Assembly: GCF_041381155.1 (NCBI RefSeq)
Contig: NC_091138.1
Span: forward strand, 38,619,604-38,683,603
Reading direction: 5' to 3'
Length of the DNA stretch: 64,000 bases
Source of the DNA: Argopecten irradians
Lineage: Eukaryota; Mollusca; Bivalvia; Pectinida; Pectinidae
Positions 22,800 to 35,751 of the stretch are shown here, piece by piece. The position numbers and the translations under genes were made by a program. The notes under the pieces were generated by a model. That model was not told the DNA's origin. It did no database searches and saw only the letters and a program-made list of their open reading frames with translations. Every line of letters starts with the position of its first letter. Within the stretch, counting starts at the first letter, position 1.

Positions 22800-25750
22800 A
22801 GGCTGAAGGAAAAAATATTACTGAAAGCTTTTAAAGTGCCAATATATTAAAGGATTGTTTTAAGGTTGAGCGGTTAAGACCCCATAATTATGATTTTAAA
22901 TAGCATGTGGAGCAATAGCAAAGTATTATTATTACCAAAGCATGATGGTTTTTCCCCTGGTACTTTAGTGTTTTTTATCTCCAAAACTGACCATGTTCTA
23001 CAGTTAATAGAATTTAAAATCAATGTAATGTTAAACGATCATAAAATAATCTAGTTGACAATATGAAATTTAATGTATGCATACAGTAATAAAAGATGAA
23101 TACTAGGTAGGACTTCTTTCATTGCAATATGATAAAAAGTGCCATACAAATATATAGATCAAAGCGTGGAAACATGAATGGTGGAAATAGTCAAACTTGT
23201 ATCTATATACATACGTGAAGTTAACATCAGCAATATAATTTATTGTATAATAACTTGTAATAACTCATTGCTCATTTAAATTATATATTTCCATAGCTTA
23301 TTACACCACATAATTAAAATGATAACCATCATATCTTATATCTTAGAAATATAATCATATTTATATAATCTAACATAAAAAACCTATATTATAAGTTATT
23401 ATAAATGGAAGTTTATTTATCATTACATTTCATGTATAAATAGCATGTTCGTTTAATCCTTGAGTCAATATATCCTCTGTATTTCACTTATGAAAACATC
23501 ACAATAGCTGTACTTAAATAATGAAATAAATATTAAAAGAATATGTATGTATATCCTCTGTAGTAACGTAATAAAAATAAGGCAGTAAATTAAGTAAATT
23601 AATATAGGCATAAAATTTAACGTTTACGAAAAACCATAGATTGTAAAATACACGTTCAAATATATTATGATAGAAAGATTTTTTTCGTTTATTCATTGCA
23701 ATAATTTCATCGACATTCTATTTAATTGAACCTATTCTTATTGAGTTGGGCTTATTTTTCAGGAAATTCTTTCAAAAATGAGTCTCCATAGCTTCCCTCT
23801 GCCTTACATGGAGATAAGATCTGTGATCTTGGCCGCTGGTAGCCGCCATTTTGTTTGGCATGTGATAACCATGTGACTGAAACCATGTGATCAGATTTTA
23901 GTGAGCAATGAACTGTTTGTGGGCAGAAATTGTTTGTGATGTGCAATATCTGTGATGTCATGTTTGTAACATTGGTTAGAGTAGTATATTTGCACAAGGA
24001 CTTGACAAGGAAGCTGAATTAGGGTTTCGGTTTCAATATTCATATTTTGATTCAATATTTCAATTCATCACCATTACATGATTTTGTAACGTCTGTGTAA
24101 TATATAAATCATCTTACCCAGACAAGCTTCTCAGACAGCATGCTTACAGTAAACTTTATCCATCATGATAAAGTCTTTTGAAAAAAAAATATAATTACTT
24201 ATTATTGTTGAACTGGACCCAGAAGTATATTCTGAATTTCAGATTCTAAAGTCAGAATTTTACTGTGATCTATTGAGCTACTCATTGTGTATATGTAGAC
24301 TGCACTGTAGTGAATGATTTTGTTTTGTATTTGACACGTATATTTTTTGTGTCTCATCACCAATTTGATATTGTCTGTATGGCATGCATAAACCAAAACA
24401 AGTAAATCATCAAACATAAATAATGGGACAAAACTGGTACAGAATAAAAATAATCCTACAACCCTACAATTATCACCCTAAAGCTAATGATTTACCCAAG
24501 TGATGGTTTTCTAGCATAGCTTTATAGAGCTGTGAGTAAGACATCTAATGATCAGTGTGTTATAGACTGTAAGATTGAATTGGTATGAATCTTAGGGTAC
24601 ATTGTCAAGACAATAGTGTGCATAGGATTAAAACCTCTTAATATTCATATTTATTTGTAAAACTAGGTTTCTATATGGCAACAATTTTCAAATCTAATGC
24701 TTTATACATCAATTTTGATACATAAATTTCTCATATAAATTTAAGTCGATAAGCATGCATATATATAAAGTCAGAAGGAAATCTTAGTTTCCACTGAAAC
24801 AGCCTCATCGTGAGAATCGAGCCATGGTGAGGCTTGATCCATGTGGTGAAAGATGATGTACATTCTGTCTTACCTTTAGGTATAGTAGACTTATCTTTTG
24901 TTATTTGCATAGGGTTGTAGGGTTAGACTTGTAGGTCTTTTGTTACAGGGTCGTCGGAAACCCACAAGTCACTACTGTCACAAACGATAGAGCAGTGACT
25001 CGTGGGATTCTGATGATGATGCCAATGGTTGTTAACGTTGAATTAGATGAAATACCAGTGTACAACCGTGTCACTTACGAATTGTGTTATGTCCATGTGT
25101 AATTACGAACTTATATTTAATGATTTAAGTGCTAAAGATTATGTGTCAATGTTGTTTGTAACAGAGGTAATAACATGTATGCCAATCTCACTGATACTCC
25201 TGAACACACACACTCTCCAACTGGTAGCTGGGGCTTTACTCTAACGGTAGCGGACCCAACAAACTGCATGTAACACATTAGGACATACCGGGTCATTGGG
25301 ACCTTTGACTGACGTAAAATCATTGAAACGTGTACTTACATAGACCAGTACTTATATAATATATAATGTTTAATGTAATATTGTTTTTCAGTTACATGTA
25401 TTCTAGCTTCATGGGCAAAACCCATAAAACCTTGTTACAGTGATCAGGAGACCAAACTTACCAATATCATGTTACTTAGTAAATATACAGTACTTATTGC
25501 AGCATTATTAATTTTATGTTTTGTCTTTTAGGGGTAATAAGAACCATTTTTAATTCACAGGCAATAATCATTTGCATTCACAATTTGTGAGCACTTTACA
25601 TAATGTAGGTATTTTATTCAAATTCAAATTTAAGCTTTCTTTTGTAATATGTTTATAATTGAAACTTTGATGCCTGATAATCTCACACTTCATTAAGTTT
25701 TACCGAGATACAACAATGATCAAGGGAATAATTTAATGGACAACACGATC
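22800..25750. other. Intergenic AT-rich DNA
   Basis: No convincing exon. It contains the CGTCGGAAACCCACAAG foldback (~24947-25010). Open frames here are short and of biased composition. Confidence 0.4.
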
Positions 25751-25770
25751 CATAATTCTGATCAATCAAT

Positions 25771-25828
25771 GTTACTTCCCTTTATTTCACTACATCAGTA
25801 CTGACATAGTTAAACAAAGGGAAGTAAC
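25771..25828. repeat. Short hairpin, GTTACTTCCCTTT arms
   Basis: GTTACTTCCCTTT at the left and AAAGGGAAGTAAC at the right enclose 32 bases. GTTACTTCCCTTTCATC also occurs at ~62570, suggesting a dispersed family. Confidence 0.6.
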
Positions 25829-26240
25829 TGGTAACAGAATGACGACCCATTTACTCAATGGTTGATCCAACAAAGGAATATCATAAGTGACAATATATAT
25901 TACTGTTATGTGAATGTTTTGTCCATATATAATATACTCTTTATCTATAACGTGTGTAAGCATTTTTTGTGTGTCGTGAAATACCGGTATGAAGTTGTCA
26001 TGACACTAATATTTTAAAATATTTATCATTTCCAAAATTAAATTCATTGTGTAGATCATGGTACTTTTCCTGGTTATTTATTCTGGTACAATGAGAAATA
26101 TTGAATCGCTTTTGGAATCCATGCAATATTTTTTCATATGAAGTTTCGGCATGTAATGTGGAACTTGCACAAGTAATAGTTATGTCATGTTTTCTAATGC
26201 AGTTCATATGTTTTGAATAATTCTAATGTACAAGTCTTGC

Positions 26241-26552
26241 CATCCTCAATACTCCAGGGGTTCGGATCACTTACGATCTCTACACCCCTGGACTTTCTCA
26301 TAGTGAAATTGAAGGCAGCTCAGCGGAAAACATTTGACCAATCACAGGTCAGCAAAGATTTCCTTTGAAGACTATAGAGAGATCAACGCCTAACATCAAA
26401 GCCACACAGTCAACTACAGTGTACTGTTATACAGATCTTTTGATGTACATCAAATGACTAAATTACCTGTTCTGTTGCCTCCAGTTTTACTATGAGATAG
26501 TTCAGGGGTGTAGAGATCGTAAGTGATCAGAACCCCTGGAATATCGAGGATG
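26241..26552. mobile_element. MITE with ~60-bp inverted ends
   Basis: The left end CATCCTCAATACTCCAGGGG ... TTACGATCTCTACACCCCTG is answered by the right end CAGGGGTGTAGAGATCGTAA ... CCCCTGGAATATCGAGGATG. The interior (~180 bp) is non-coding. Confidence 0.85.
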
Positions 26553-27666
26553 AAATGTTGCCTACTAAATGCTCTGAATTCACCAGTATTCATTACATAA
26601 TATAAATATGTTTTTTGATAATGAAAAATGCAAATATGATATCAAAATATTTTGGATGATCTGATCCAATAAATATTGACAGACTGACCTTTCACCAACC
26701 CCAATATTAAATGGATCACATGGTCAGAAACATCAGAACAGGCAAATCAACAGAAGGCACTTTCATTTAGGTGATTATTTCAGGCATAATGTAAATTACA
26801 AGAGGTTGCAGTGTTAATAACCTGTATAATAAAGGGGAACTAACTCAATCCTCTAAATTTAACATGGTTAATTATTTGCAATATTAATTGGTAGTAATTT
26901 CTTGTAAAATCAATCAATATTGCTCTGTCAAGAACACAAACTGAGTCACTTTGTGTCCAATAGATTATTGAAAATATTTTCTATGGATGTTTATTTGTTT
27001 TTCTCTGAAGATGTGAAAATTAGATTTTATATCTGACACTGTTATTACATTGTATTTGTTATACAGATCATTATAGATCCGAGGGATAAATTATTAGGGT
27101 TATAATGTTGTTTTTATTCATTCCTGTTACACTCAAAACTGCTGGCTACAAAAAATGCTGTCAATCATTATATATGAATGTTGAATCCATATAAAAAATA
27201 TTGTCAAATTTTGCAATTGAAACTATATTACGTTTAGTTTTCTTTTTGTTATTTGTTTTCATCCATACATGTCAATTTCAGCATCTGTTTCCATTGTAAC
27301 AATTATCATGTACTGTTCATCCGCTATTGCGATTCATATTTCATTCTTGATTTATTTGGATTCAGTTTGAGACTTGTTCATTACTGGAGTTTAGATTAGT
27401 TTGGGTTTCATCTGGCCTTTACATCACATTTCGGACTTTTAACTGAGTTACAAATGTCGTGGGTTGAGGCCAGTGGAAACTAATTCATGTATGGTTGACT
27501 TTGAATATAAAGTGATTTTATTTTTTTTAAGCCTGGCTTACCTTATTACCAGTGCTACACTATTATTGTTAAACATAAATATATTTTGTAAAGCTGTCTG
27601 TGCCTTTGATCTTACATGTAATTGTGTAACCAGTAACCTACAGTTGATATGTGTTATGTTGATAAC

Positions 27667-27747
27667 TCATTCACCCCTGAAAACGTATCTGAACTCTTCC
27701 AATTCAAACATGGGAATAGTTCACTATAGATTTTCAGGAGTGAATGA
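27667..27747. repeat. 81-bp hairpin element
   Basis: TCATTCACCCCTGAAAA and TTTTCAGGAGTGAATGA are inverted with one mismatch. Looks like a very short foldback element. Confidence 0.65.
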
Positions 27748-28134
27748 TTTACCAGGGTAATTATACGTACACATCACTGTTACTTAACAGTAAAATATTT
27801 ACAACAAAAGCAAAAGTTACTCAAACTTTACTTTATTTGATTGAAATGGTTATATAAGCCTGCTCTAGGAGGAATAGGGAAGGATGCTAATTCAGCAAAA
27901 GCAATGTGGTCAAGCAATTGACCAATAGATATTCTTGTCCCGTAGATACCCGGGAATCGAATCTGTACTTTATAAATTAAGGTCTTATAAACATGCTGCC
28001 ATTTAGAACAATCTCAAATACTGATTATTTCATGCTTTTCTTTGAACAGTTGCAATACTTGGTAATCCATTTGGAAAGAGTGGTTGCTTGGTTATTGGGG
28101 CAGTGACTAACCAGGTACTGATCATAGGTTGGTG

Positions 28135-28220
28135 CACAGGTCTTTGGCTCTATGAATATGGATACCTTTATATATGTGTTACACAGTATTTGTATATATG
28201 TATAGAGTCAAAGACCTGTG
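28135..28220. repeat. Foldback repeat with CACAGGTCTTTGGCTCTAT arms
   Basis: The left arm 28135-28153 pairs with 28202-28220 with one mismatch, around an AT-rich centre. Confidence 0.6.
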
Positions 28221-28960
28221 GTTGGTGGTTTACCTCCACTTCCAAAACCTAACTCACACATTCATAAATGATCCCTTGCTATTAGGACAACATGAACTGT
28301 AAAACATTGTTAAAAAGAAGCTCAAAGAATGTCCTGTTTGATGTACTTCTCTGTATTCATTGATACATCTTGTCTAAAAATCTGTTTAAAAATTTGAATG
28401 TTCGCAGTATGTAATATTACAGAAAGAAATCCAATCTTTTTTTTTTCTAGGGTAGAGTGAGGCTTATTGGCACTAGAATACAGTAATTTGGTAAGCAGCA
28501 TTTAATTTCCAATCCATGCATAATTCAACACTTCCATTACTTGTGTCTAATTTTTAATATTTAAAACCAACATTTCTACAGTGACATATGTAGCATCGTC
28601 AATGGGATGGTATCATCCAGGTTACTGGGGACACTTAAATTTTGTCAGCAGCTTAACTTACAAATAATGATAAAAATGCATGCATTTTTCTAGAAGCATT
28701 GTTGATGTGTTTTGTAATCTTATGTCAATAGACAATTTATTATTGTACAATTTGTTATTTTTATGCATTTTATAAAGTATGCTTTCATCATTCTTCATAA
28801 GTCTCCAACTACAAGCTTGTCATGTTGATATATGTATTATTATCAATCAATAATATTATTGAACAAATCACTTATAGTACATTTTCCAAAGTAAAAAATT
28901 AAAAAATGTTTTAGAATTATATACAATAGTTTGTCTTTTACTTTGTGTTGAGTTTCTATT

Positions 28961-30907
28961 AAAATACTGATACAGTGGAAGTCACTTGATGTAATAAAAT
29001 ACTGATACAGTGGAAGTCACTTGATGTCATAAAATACTGATACAGTGGAAGTCACTTGATGTCATAAAATACTGATACAGTGGAAGTCACTTGATGTCAT
29101 AAAATACTGATACAGTGGAAGTCACTTGATGTCATAAAATACTGATACAGTGGAAGTCACTTGATGTCATAAAATACTGATACAGTGGAAGTCACTTGAT
29201 GTCATAAAATACGTGATACAGTGGCAGTCACTTGATGTCATAAATAAAATACTGATACAGTGGCAGTCACTTGATGTCATAAATAAAATACTGATACAGT
29301 GGAAGTCACTTGATGTCATAAAATACTGATACAGTGGAAGTCACTTGATGTCATAAAATACTGATACAGTGGAAGTCACTTGATGTCATAAAATACTGAT
29401 ACAGTGGAAGTCACTTGATGTCATAAAATACTGATACAGTGGAAGTCACTTGATGTCATAAATAAAATACTGATACAGTGGAAGTCACTTGATGTCATAA
29501 AATACTGATACAGTGGAAGTCACTTGATGTCATAAAATACTGATACAGTGGAAGTCACTTGATGTCATAAAATACTGTACAGTGGAAGTCACTTGATGTC
29601 ATAAATAAAATACTGATACAGTGGAAGTCACTTGATGTCATAAAATGTCATGAATAAAATACTGATACAGTGGAAGTCACTTGATGTCATAAATAAAATA
29701 CTGATACAGTGGAAGTCACTTGATGTCATAAATAAAATACTGATACAGTGGAAGTCACTTGATGTCATAAAATACTGATACAGTGGAAGTCACTTGATGT
29801 CATAAATAAAATACTGATACAGTGGAAGTCACTTGATGTCATAAAATACTGATACAGTGGAAGTCACTTGATGTCATAAAATACTGATACAGTGGAAGTC
29901 ACTTGATGTCATAAAATACTGATACAGTGGAAGTCACAGTGGTCACTTGATGTCATAAAATACTGATACAGTGGAAGTCACTTGATGTCATAAAATACTG
30001 TACAGTGGAAGTCATTGATGTCATAAAATACTGATACAGTGGAAGTCACTTGATGTCATAAAATACTGATACAGTGGAAGTCACTTGATGTCATAAATAA
30101 AATACTGATACAGTGGAAGTCACTTGATGTCATCATAAAATACTGATACAGTGGAAGTCACTTGATGTCATTAAAATACTGTACAGTGGAAGTCACTTGA
30201 TGTCATAAATAAAATACTGATACAGTGGAAGTCACTTGATGTCATAAATAAAATACTGATACAGTGGAAGTCACTTGATGTCATAAATAAAATACTGATA
30301 CAGTGGAAGTCACTTGATGTCATAAAATACTGATACAGTGGAAGTCACTTGATGTCATAAAAAAAAACTGACACAGTGGAAAGTCACTTGATGTCATAAA
30401 ATACTGATACAGTGGAAGTCACTTGATGTCATAAAATACTGATACAGTGGAAGTCACTTGATGTCATAAAATACTGATACAGTGGAAGTCACTTGATGTC
30501 ATAAAATACTGATACAGTGGAAGTCACTTGATGTCATAAATAAAATACTGATACAGTGGAAGTCACTTGATGTCATAAATAAAATACTGATACAGTGGAA
30601 GTCACTTGATGTCATAAAATACTGATACAGTGGAAGTCACTTGATGTCATAAATAAAATACTGATACAGTGGAAGTCACTTGATGTCATAAAATACTGAT
30701 ACAGTGGAAGTCACTTGATGTCATAAATAAAATACTGACACAGTGGAAGTCACTTGATGTCATAAAATACTGATACAGTGGAAGTCACTTGATGTCATAA
30801 ATAAAATACTGATACAGTGGAAGTCACTTGATGTCATAAAATACTGATACAGTGGAAGTCACTTGATGTCATAAAATACTGATACAGGGGAAGTCACTTG
30901 ATGTCAT
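28961..30907 (+). repeat. Satellite of 35-bp units with 39-bp variants, ~50 copies
   Basis: The unit AAAATACTGATACAGTGGAA + GTCACTTGATGTCAT is tiled for ~1.95 kb. Many units carry an extra AAAT (…CATAAATAAAATACTG), giving a 39-bp form; the two forms alternate in irregular blocks. Rare variants: CTGTACAG, GGCAGTCAC, ACTGACACAG. There are no unique spacers. Confidence 0.97.
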
Positions 30908-30936
30908 GTTGGTTAATATCACTTTCTGTTTACTTA

Positions 30937-31290
30937 AAGATGCTCCACCGCTGACAAATGGTATTTTTTCACTATCAAAACAGCAGCAGACAATTTAATA
31001 TTTTTCTTCAGTTACAAAAGTTACTTACTTTACACCATTACTATCGTTGAAATGTTGAGTTTCTAATTTTTCTTCAAGTTTAAAATATCGAAAATAATTA
31101 ATTCCATCCCGAAAAAAATCCTTTGAACTATATCCTGTATGGAATGATATACTGATTGCGCATGCACCAAAGGCAAAATAAATTATTTAATATCATATTT
31201 TGTGTGAACTAGACATATATACACACGATTAAACACCAATTTGTTCAAATTATGAATATCATTTATGCTCTGTCGGCAATGGAGCATCTT
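30937..31290. mobile_element. MITE, AAGATGCTCC ends with TA flanks
   Basis: AAGATGCTCCACCGCTGACA at the left and CTGTCGGCAATGGAGCATCT at the right are inverted; TA lies on both sides (30935-30936 and 31291-31292). It is 354 bp, non-coding, and begins 30 bp after the 35-bp satellite. Confidence 0.8.
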
Positions 31291-31679
31291 TATAATATCT
31301 CAATTTCTAGATGTATCATTTTGTTCTCGATAACTTTGTATTGTTACAACTTGATAATATCACTTACTTCTGTCCTAAAAACGCTTTATAACATTCTATC
31401 TTACCCACAATCATGTTTAAAACACAGGTAAGTCCCCAAGATTATCCCCAGGTGTCATTTGATAAGTCTGATTGCTTTATGTAAACAACATGTCACCTAA
31501 TTAACACTTTCTGCTGCTCTGAGATTTTGTTCAAACAATAAGTCAAAGCTGAAATAATTTAACGACTACTGAGAAAATGTTTCCAGGATATGTTTCTGGT
31601 TAATGGTTACCAGGTATTGTCTAACAATTACATTCAATTCACTATGTATGGGGCTGTACATTACATCTATTGTCTAAAA

Positions 31680-32835
31680 TATTTAGTTTTCTGTTAACTA
31701 ATTTAGTGGGAAGAGTACATAGCAAAATTTCCAAAGTTTTTCTTATTCATAACAACCTTTATTTACCTTTCCATGAATTATGAAATGCTTTGACTTTATC
31801 ATCAACATTGACGGCATAGAAAACAAGAGATCCCAGAGGGATCTTGGCGCCCACCAAAGAAAGATCTATGTCTGACAATGGAAAGAGGGATCTTTTCCCT
31901 GCTTTTCAAACTTTTTTCAAACACATGACATATAAAATTTGAGACAGATCGCTATAGTACTTTCTAAGAAATAGTGGTAACAAACTTCAACAATGAAATC
32001 TAAGATAGCGGCCGGTTGGCCATCTTGTTTACCGATCAGTCCCGAAAGGCATTATTCATCAGTCCTAAAAGGTACAATGCACAACTAGGATACAAGGGGA
32101 ACCTACATATAAAATTTGAGAAAGATCCCTTCAGTACTTTCTGAGAAATAGCGGTAACAAACTTTAACTATCAAAATCCAATATGGCTGTCGGTCGGCCA
32201 TCTTGTAGAACCGATCGGTCCCAAAATAGCAATATGCACAACAAGGGTCCTAGGGGAACCTGTATATGAAATTTGAGAAAGATCCCTTCAGTACTTTCTG
32301 AGAAATAGCGGTAACAAACTTTAACTATCAAAATCCAAGATGGCCGCCTGTTGGCCATCTTGTTTACTGATCGGTCTCAAAATGCAATATGCACAACTAG
32401 GGCCCTAGGGGAACCTATATATGAAATTTGAGAAAGATCCTTCAGTAACTTTTTTGAGAAATAGCGGTAACAAACTTTAACTATCAAAATCCAAGATGGC
32501 CGCCTGTCAGCCATCTTGTTGACCGATCGGTCCCAAAATGCAACATGCACAACAAGGGTCCTTAGGGGAACCTATACTATGAAATTTGAGAGAGGATCCC
32601 TTCAGTACTTTTCTGAGAAATAGTGGGATAACTGTACTTTAACATACCAAAATCCAAAATTTCTTGTTAAAATATTAAGTTTTTCTGTATATCCCAATCC
32701 TTCAATGCAATTTAGTGGGAAGACAACAAAATTTCCAAAGTTTTTCTTATTCATAGACAACCTTTTAATTTACCTTTCCAGATGAATTATGAAATGCTTT
32801 GACTTTATCATCAACATTGACGGCATAGAAAAAAA
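31680..32835 (+). repeat. ~130-bp direct repeat flanking the pearl-like element
   Basis: AATTTAGTGGGAAG ... CAAAATTTCCAAAGTTTTTC ... ATTGACGGCATAGAAAA occurs at 31704-31823 and again at 32710-32831. The first copy ends at the element's first base, so the element sits between two copies of host sequence. Confidence 0.8.
31824..32660 (+). mobile_element. Pearl-like element with ~154-bp core repeats (family 2)
   Basis: It starts with the hairpin CAAGAGATCCCAGAGGGATC, followed by TTGGCGCCCACCAAAG, then 4-5 tandem cores. Each core has GAAATTTGAGAAAGATCCCT, TCAGTACTTTCTGAGAAATA, CCAAGATGGCCG and a GATCGGTCCCAAAATGCA segment. The right end is degraded. Fragments of the same family lie at 52137-52415, 54438-54588 (reversed) and 55709-55939. 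It is non-coding; classification as Helitron-type rests on the resemblance of its design. Confidence 0.7.
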
Positions 32836-33120
32836 AGCCAAAGACAATTCATAAAAATGTCACATTTCCCTTAATAGAGACGACCGCACTCAAAGAGACG
32901 GAGACAAAATGTTTGAATGACAGCGCTGATGACCACTTTCAAAGCAAACCAAAATCGGCAACAATTATGATAATTTAACAGAAAAAGGGCCATGACAAGG
33001 CATTCGACTCTTTAATGAGGTGAAAATTGTTTTAAGTTATGAGTCATTTTGGTTTCCATACTCAGTACATAATGCATTTTGCAGTTAATTCATTGAAAGG
33101 GTCTTTGACGGGATAAATTC

Positions 33121-33263
33121 GTTACACAGTTTGTTAGTGACCTAATACGAAAAAATATGAGGTCTAAAATAAACATGTATCAGGCTCGGCTTCGCCTTGC
33201 CCAATACAAGTTTATTTTAGACCCCATATTTTTTCGTATTAGGTCACTAACAAACTGTGTAAC
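33121..33263. mobile_element. Hairpin MITE with near-perfect 54-bp arms
   Basis: Arms 33121-33174 and 33210-33263 (GTTACACAGTTTGTTAGTGA ... / ... TCACTAACAAACTGTGTAAC) differ at one or two positions. The 35-base loop contains GGCTCGGCTTCGCC. Confidence 0.85.
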
Positions 33264-33852
33264 TAATATTGCCTGACAAATGGAACATGATATTACTGTC
33301 AAAATACAACAGGTGTTGGGGGTGTCACTGACGAAATCGCTCTCTGGCTCAGTCGGTCACACATTTTTAAATGACAATTAGTTAGTATATGATGGCATGG
33401 TTCATAGGTTTAATAATGTAACAGATTTTCCAAACGAAACTCCTTACATGGGGAATTGAAGAATAGGACAGATGACAACTTGATTAAAATACAGATCCTT
33501 ATAACCACTCTATTCAATAGAGGATCTGACAAGTTGAGTGACAACATCCTAGAATTAAAGGGATCATGCTCAAGATGACCTTTATACCACCTGACTGTAC
33601 TTCAGAAGTTCAGATTAAAAGCAATTTCTACACATTAAAATTTTAATTGTAAACACTTTTTCGTCCCAGTATATAATATATATACATTTATATAAGGCAC
33701 AGATTTTAAATCCTAGGCCTGTTATAGTCAAATTCTAGTGACTACAGTAAAATATTGTAAAACATGTACCATGATTTGAAAATTCATATCAAACCTTTGT
33801 GTAGGTTAATTGTGAAACAAAAACAAACAGATTATAATGGGATTACTTTTAA

Positions 33853-34512
33853 TTACGCAGCTTTTGAGAGTTTCTTTTCTATAGATGATTTGTAAAAGTC
33901 AAACACCGATTTGCTGGCCTCTCTGCAAGCTTGAGAACATTTCTGGAATTGTTGTACAGTGTAACTTCCCGTTGTGTATACTGTGAGTATAGAATTGTCT
34001 TTGTTCTCAAACACAAAAGTCAGTACAGCAGAGCTGTCTTTTTCCTGCTTAGCTGTAGGGTCTAGGACGACACAGTCTTCGCTGTCAATAGCACACGTCA
34101 CCGCTGCCACCAGGAACTTCATAGCAACACTAGCATCTAACAGTGCTAAACAACAAGAGTTAACACTACATGACAGTAACGAACCAGAGTCCTGAATTTC
34201 CTGCACAATGATATTGATAGATGATCTGGGATGCAATGATGCCAAAAGGAAAGTCTCACAAGTGTTTCTTAGAGTTCTTTCAAACATCTTTTCAGCACAG
34301 CCAGGTAGTCCTGATTTGGGTTTATACACCGTCTCCACTGTGGCTTTATTGAGAATTTCTTTATTCATACGCACTTCCCCTGGTCCATAAACAGCAGTTG
34401 TAACTGATGTGTCCCCTTGAAACATGGTCACATCACCATCAGGACGCGACAGCTGGCCCAATTCACACACCATGTTGCGTAACTGGAGTCCATCACCATT
34501 GGTAACCTCCAT
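33853..34512 (-). CDS. EXOSC5: Exosome complex component RRP46
   Basis: A single coding exon of 219 residues. The start at 34512 was chosen because an acceptor (TATATTCTGCAG) lies 8 bases upstream, so the in-frame upstream extension is intronic. It matches the RNase PH fold subunit Rrp46: LSRPDGDVTMFQGDTSV, AVYGPGEVRMNKEI, KSGLPGCAEK, RNTCETFLLASLHPRSSI, DSGSLLSCSVNSCCLALLDA, VVLDPTAKQEKDSSAVLTF. In animals this subunit is part of the nine-subunit exosome core, which threads RNA to the catalytic subunits in 3'-5' decay and rRNA processing; the animal core itself is regarded as catalytically inactive. Length equals the family norm (~220-235). It is head to head with DDX5; the 5' UTR exon probably lies in the promoter duplicate (~35494). 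Confidence 0.96.
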   Translation of the reverse strand: MEVTNGDGLQLRNMVCELGQLSRPDGDVTMFQGDTSVTTAVYGPGEVRMNKEILNKATVETVYKPKSGLPGCAEKMFERTLRNTCETFLLASLHPRSSINIIVQEIQDSGSLLSCSVNSCCLALLDASVAMKFLVAAVTCAIDSEDCVVLDPTAKQEKDSSAVLTFVFENKDNSILTVYTTGSYTVQQFQKCSQACREASKSVFDFYKSSIEKKLSKAA

Positions 34513-35493
34513 GCTGTTCCTGCAGAATATAGGATACAAGTCTCATATTGGATATTAGGATGTTCAGTGACTTTTAGAGTTTAGTATGTGATAAAACTGA
34601 TATAGGTACATGAATACATTACTCGATTACTGACATGTATTATTTTTGAATATTTATATACACAATATCAAACTCCTTTATCATGATCTAAAATTTTTTC
34701 TCTGTTAAAGATCCCTCTTGATCAATTGATCTAGATGGAAAAGGTCACATTTAAGCCCCCACCCCCGGTTTGTGTGATGATGTGTAAGTTATTTACATGT
34801 TAACAATCCATCAAAAGTACGAAAAGAAACATTACTGTCTTGAATTTTGAAAAGCTTGAACACGGGAGCTTGACGTTCTGTCAATAATAGTTTAGCTTAT
34901 TGTTTTCTACCTATGACTTCAATATCTATTTTTTAATTCACACTATGTTAGTGTATATTCTGTAAATTTTTACATTTTGCTACATTAGCATTTATTTACA
35001 TTACACTTCAGTGTCTTAACCTATTTCGTGTAACATTTGTGTGACATACAAGTGTAATTATTAATTAATTACCTTTAAATTAAATTTTCTTATTTCTGCT
35101 AAACTGTGATAACGGTTTCCAACTAAATATCATGTATCTATTGCATGCTTGTTATAGTTAAATTGTTGTCTGTCTATATATATATATTACCTGTTTATAC
35201 TGTGATATTCTTACATATGTTTGTCGCAAGAATAGCACTACAGTGTTAATGTTATTATGTTCCTCATGTATGAGACTAAATAAAACTTCTTGACTCTTGA
35301 GCATAAAAAGGAAAGAAAATGAAGCTGACAATGCTTTGATAAAATGACGATCTCGATATTTCTGCTACAATTAAATCTTCATGGTGAAGTGTGCCTTGCT
35401 AAAGGTAATGAATTTCCTCAAAGTTAAAAGATTCGCTATTCTGGTAAACAGTATAGATCGAAAAAAGAAATTGGGCATTACGTTAATCTTACC

Positions 35494-35600
35494 GGAAACA
35501 GCTTCGGGCACGTGTTCAAAGAATGGTGTAGGTGGCGCAATACTCGCAGTGAGTGAAGAGAAAAACCGGAAATATATACCAATAAAATAGTCCATAATTT
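35494..35600 (-). promoter_or_regulatory. EXOSC5: Candidate 5' UTR exon and promoter of EXOSC5 (copy B)
   Basis: On the minus strand CGAAGCTGTTTCCG|GTAAGATT is a strong donor at 35494/35493 that could join the acceptor at 34520. ETS-like TTTCCGG sites and a CACGTG box lie in the same piece. The upper limit of the exon is not defined. The identical structure exists in copy B' (donor at 40478/40477). Confidence 0.5.
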
Positions 35601-35734
35601 GTCTAAATATTATCACCAAAGAAGTGCAAAAAAACTTGTCGTTTCTTCAATATTTCTCGCATGAATAAATGTATACTCTAAAATATAATTAAAAATGTTA
35701 TAATCAACTAAGCTTATATTAAATATTCAGACAG

Positions 35735-35751
35735 TGACGTAATTGCGCATG
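35735..35751. promoter_or_regulatory. CRE-like plus NRF1-half-site-like elements, copy B
   Basis: TGACGTAA is followed directly by TTGCGCATG. The same pair is kept in B' at 40720-40736. These are common sites in bidirectional housekeeping promoters; binding is inferred only. Confidence 0.45.

Noticed and set aside
28961..30907. Regular short repeats that could look like a CRISPR array
   Set aside because: Units abut directly with no unique spacers, and the context is an intron-containing animal genome; it is a satellite.
35371..35619. 82-residue minus-strand frame, repeated identically at 40356-40604, that looks conserved
   Set aside because: The identity is explained by the recent tandem duplication. 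The frame is AT-driven and covers promoter elements and a strong minus-strand donor, so a 5' UTR/promoter is more likely.
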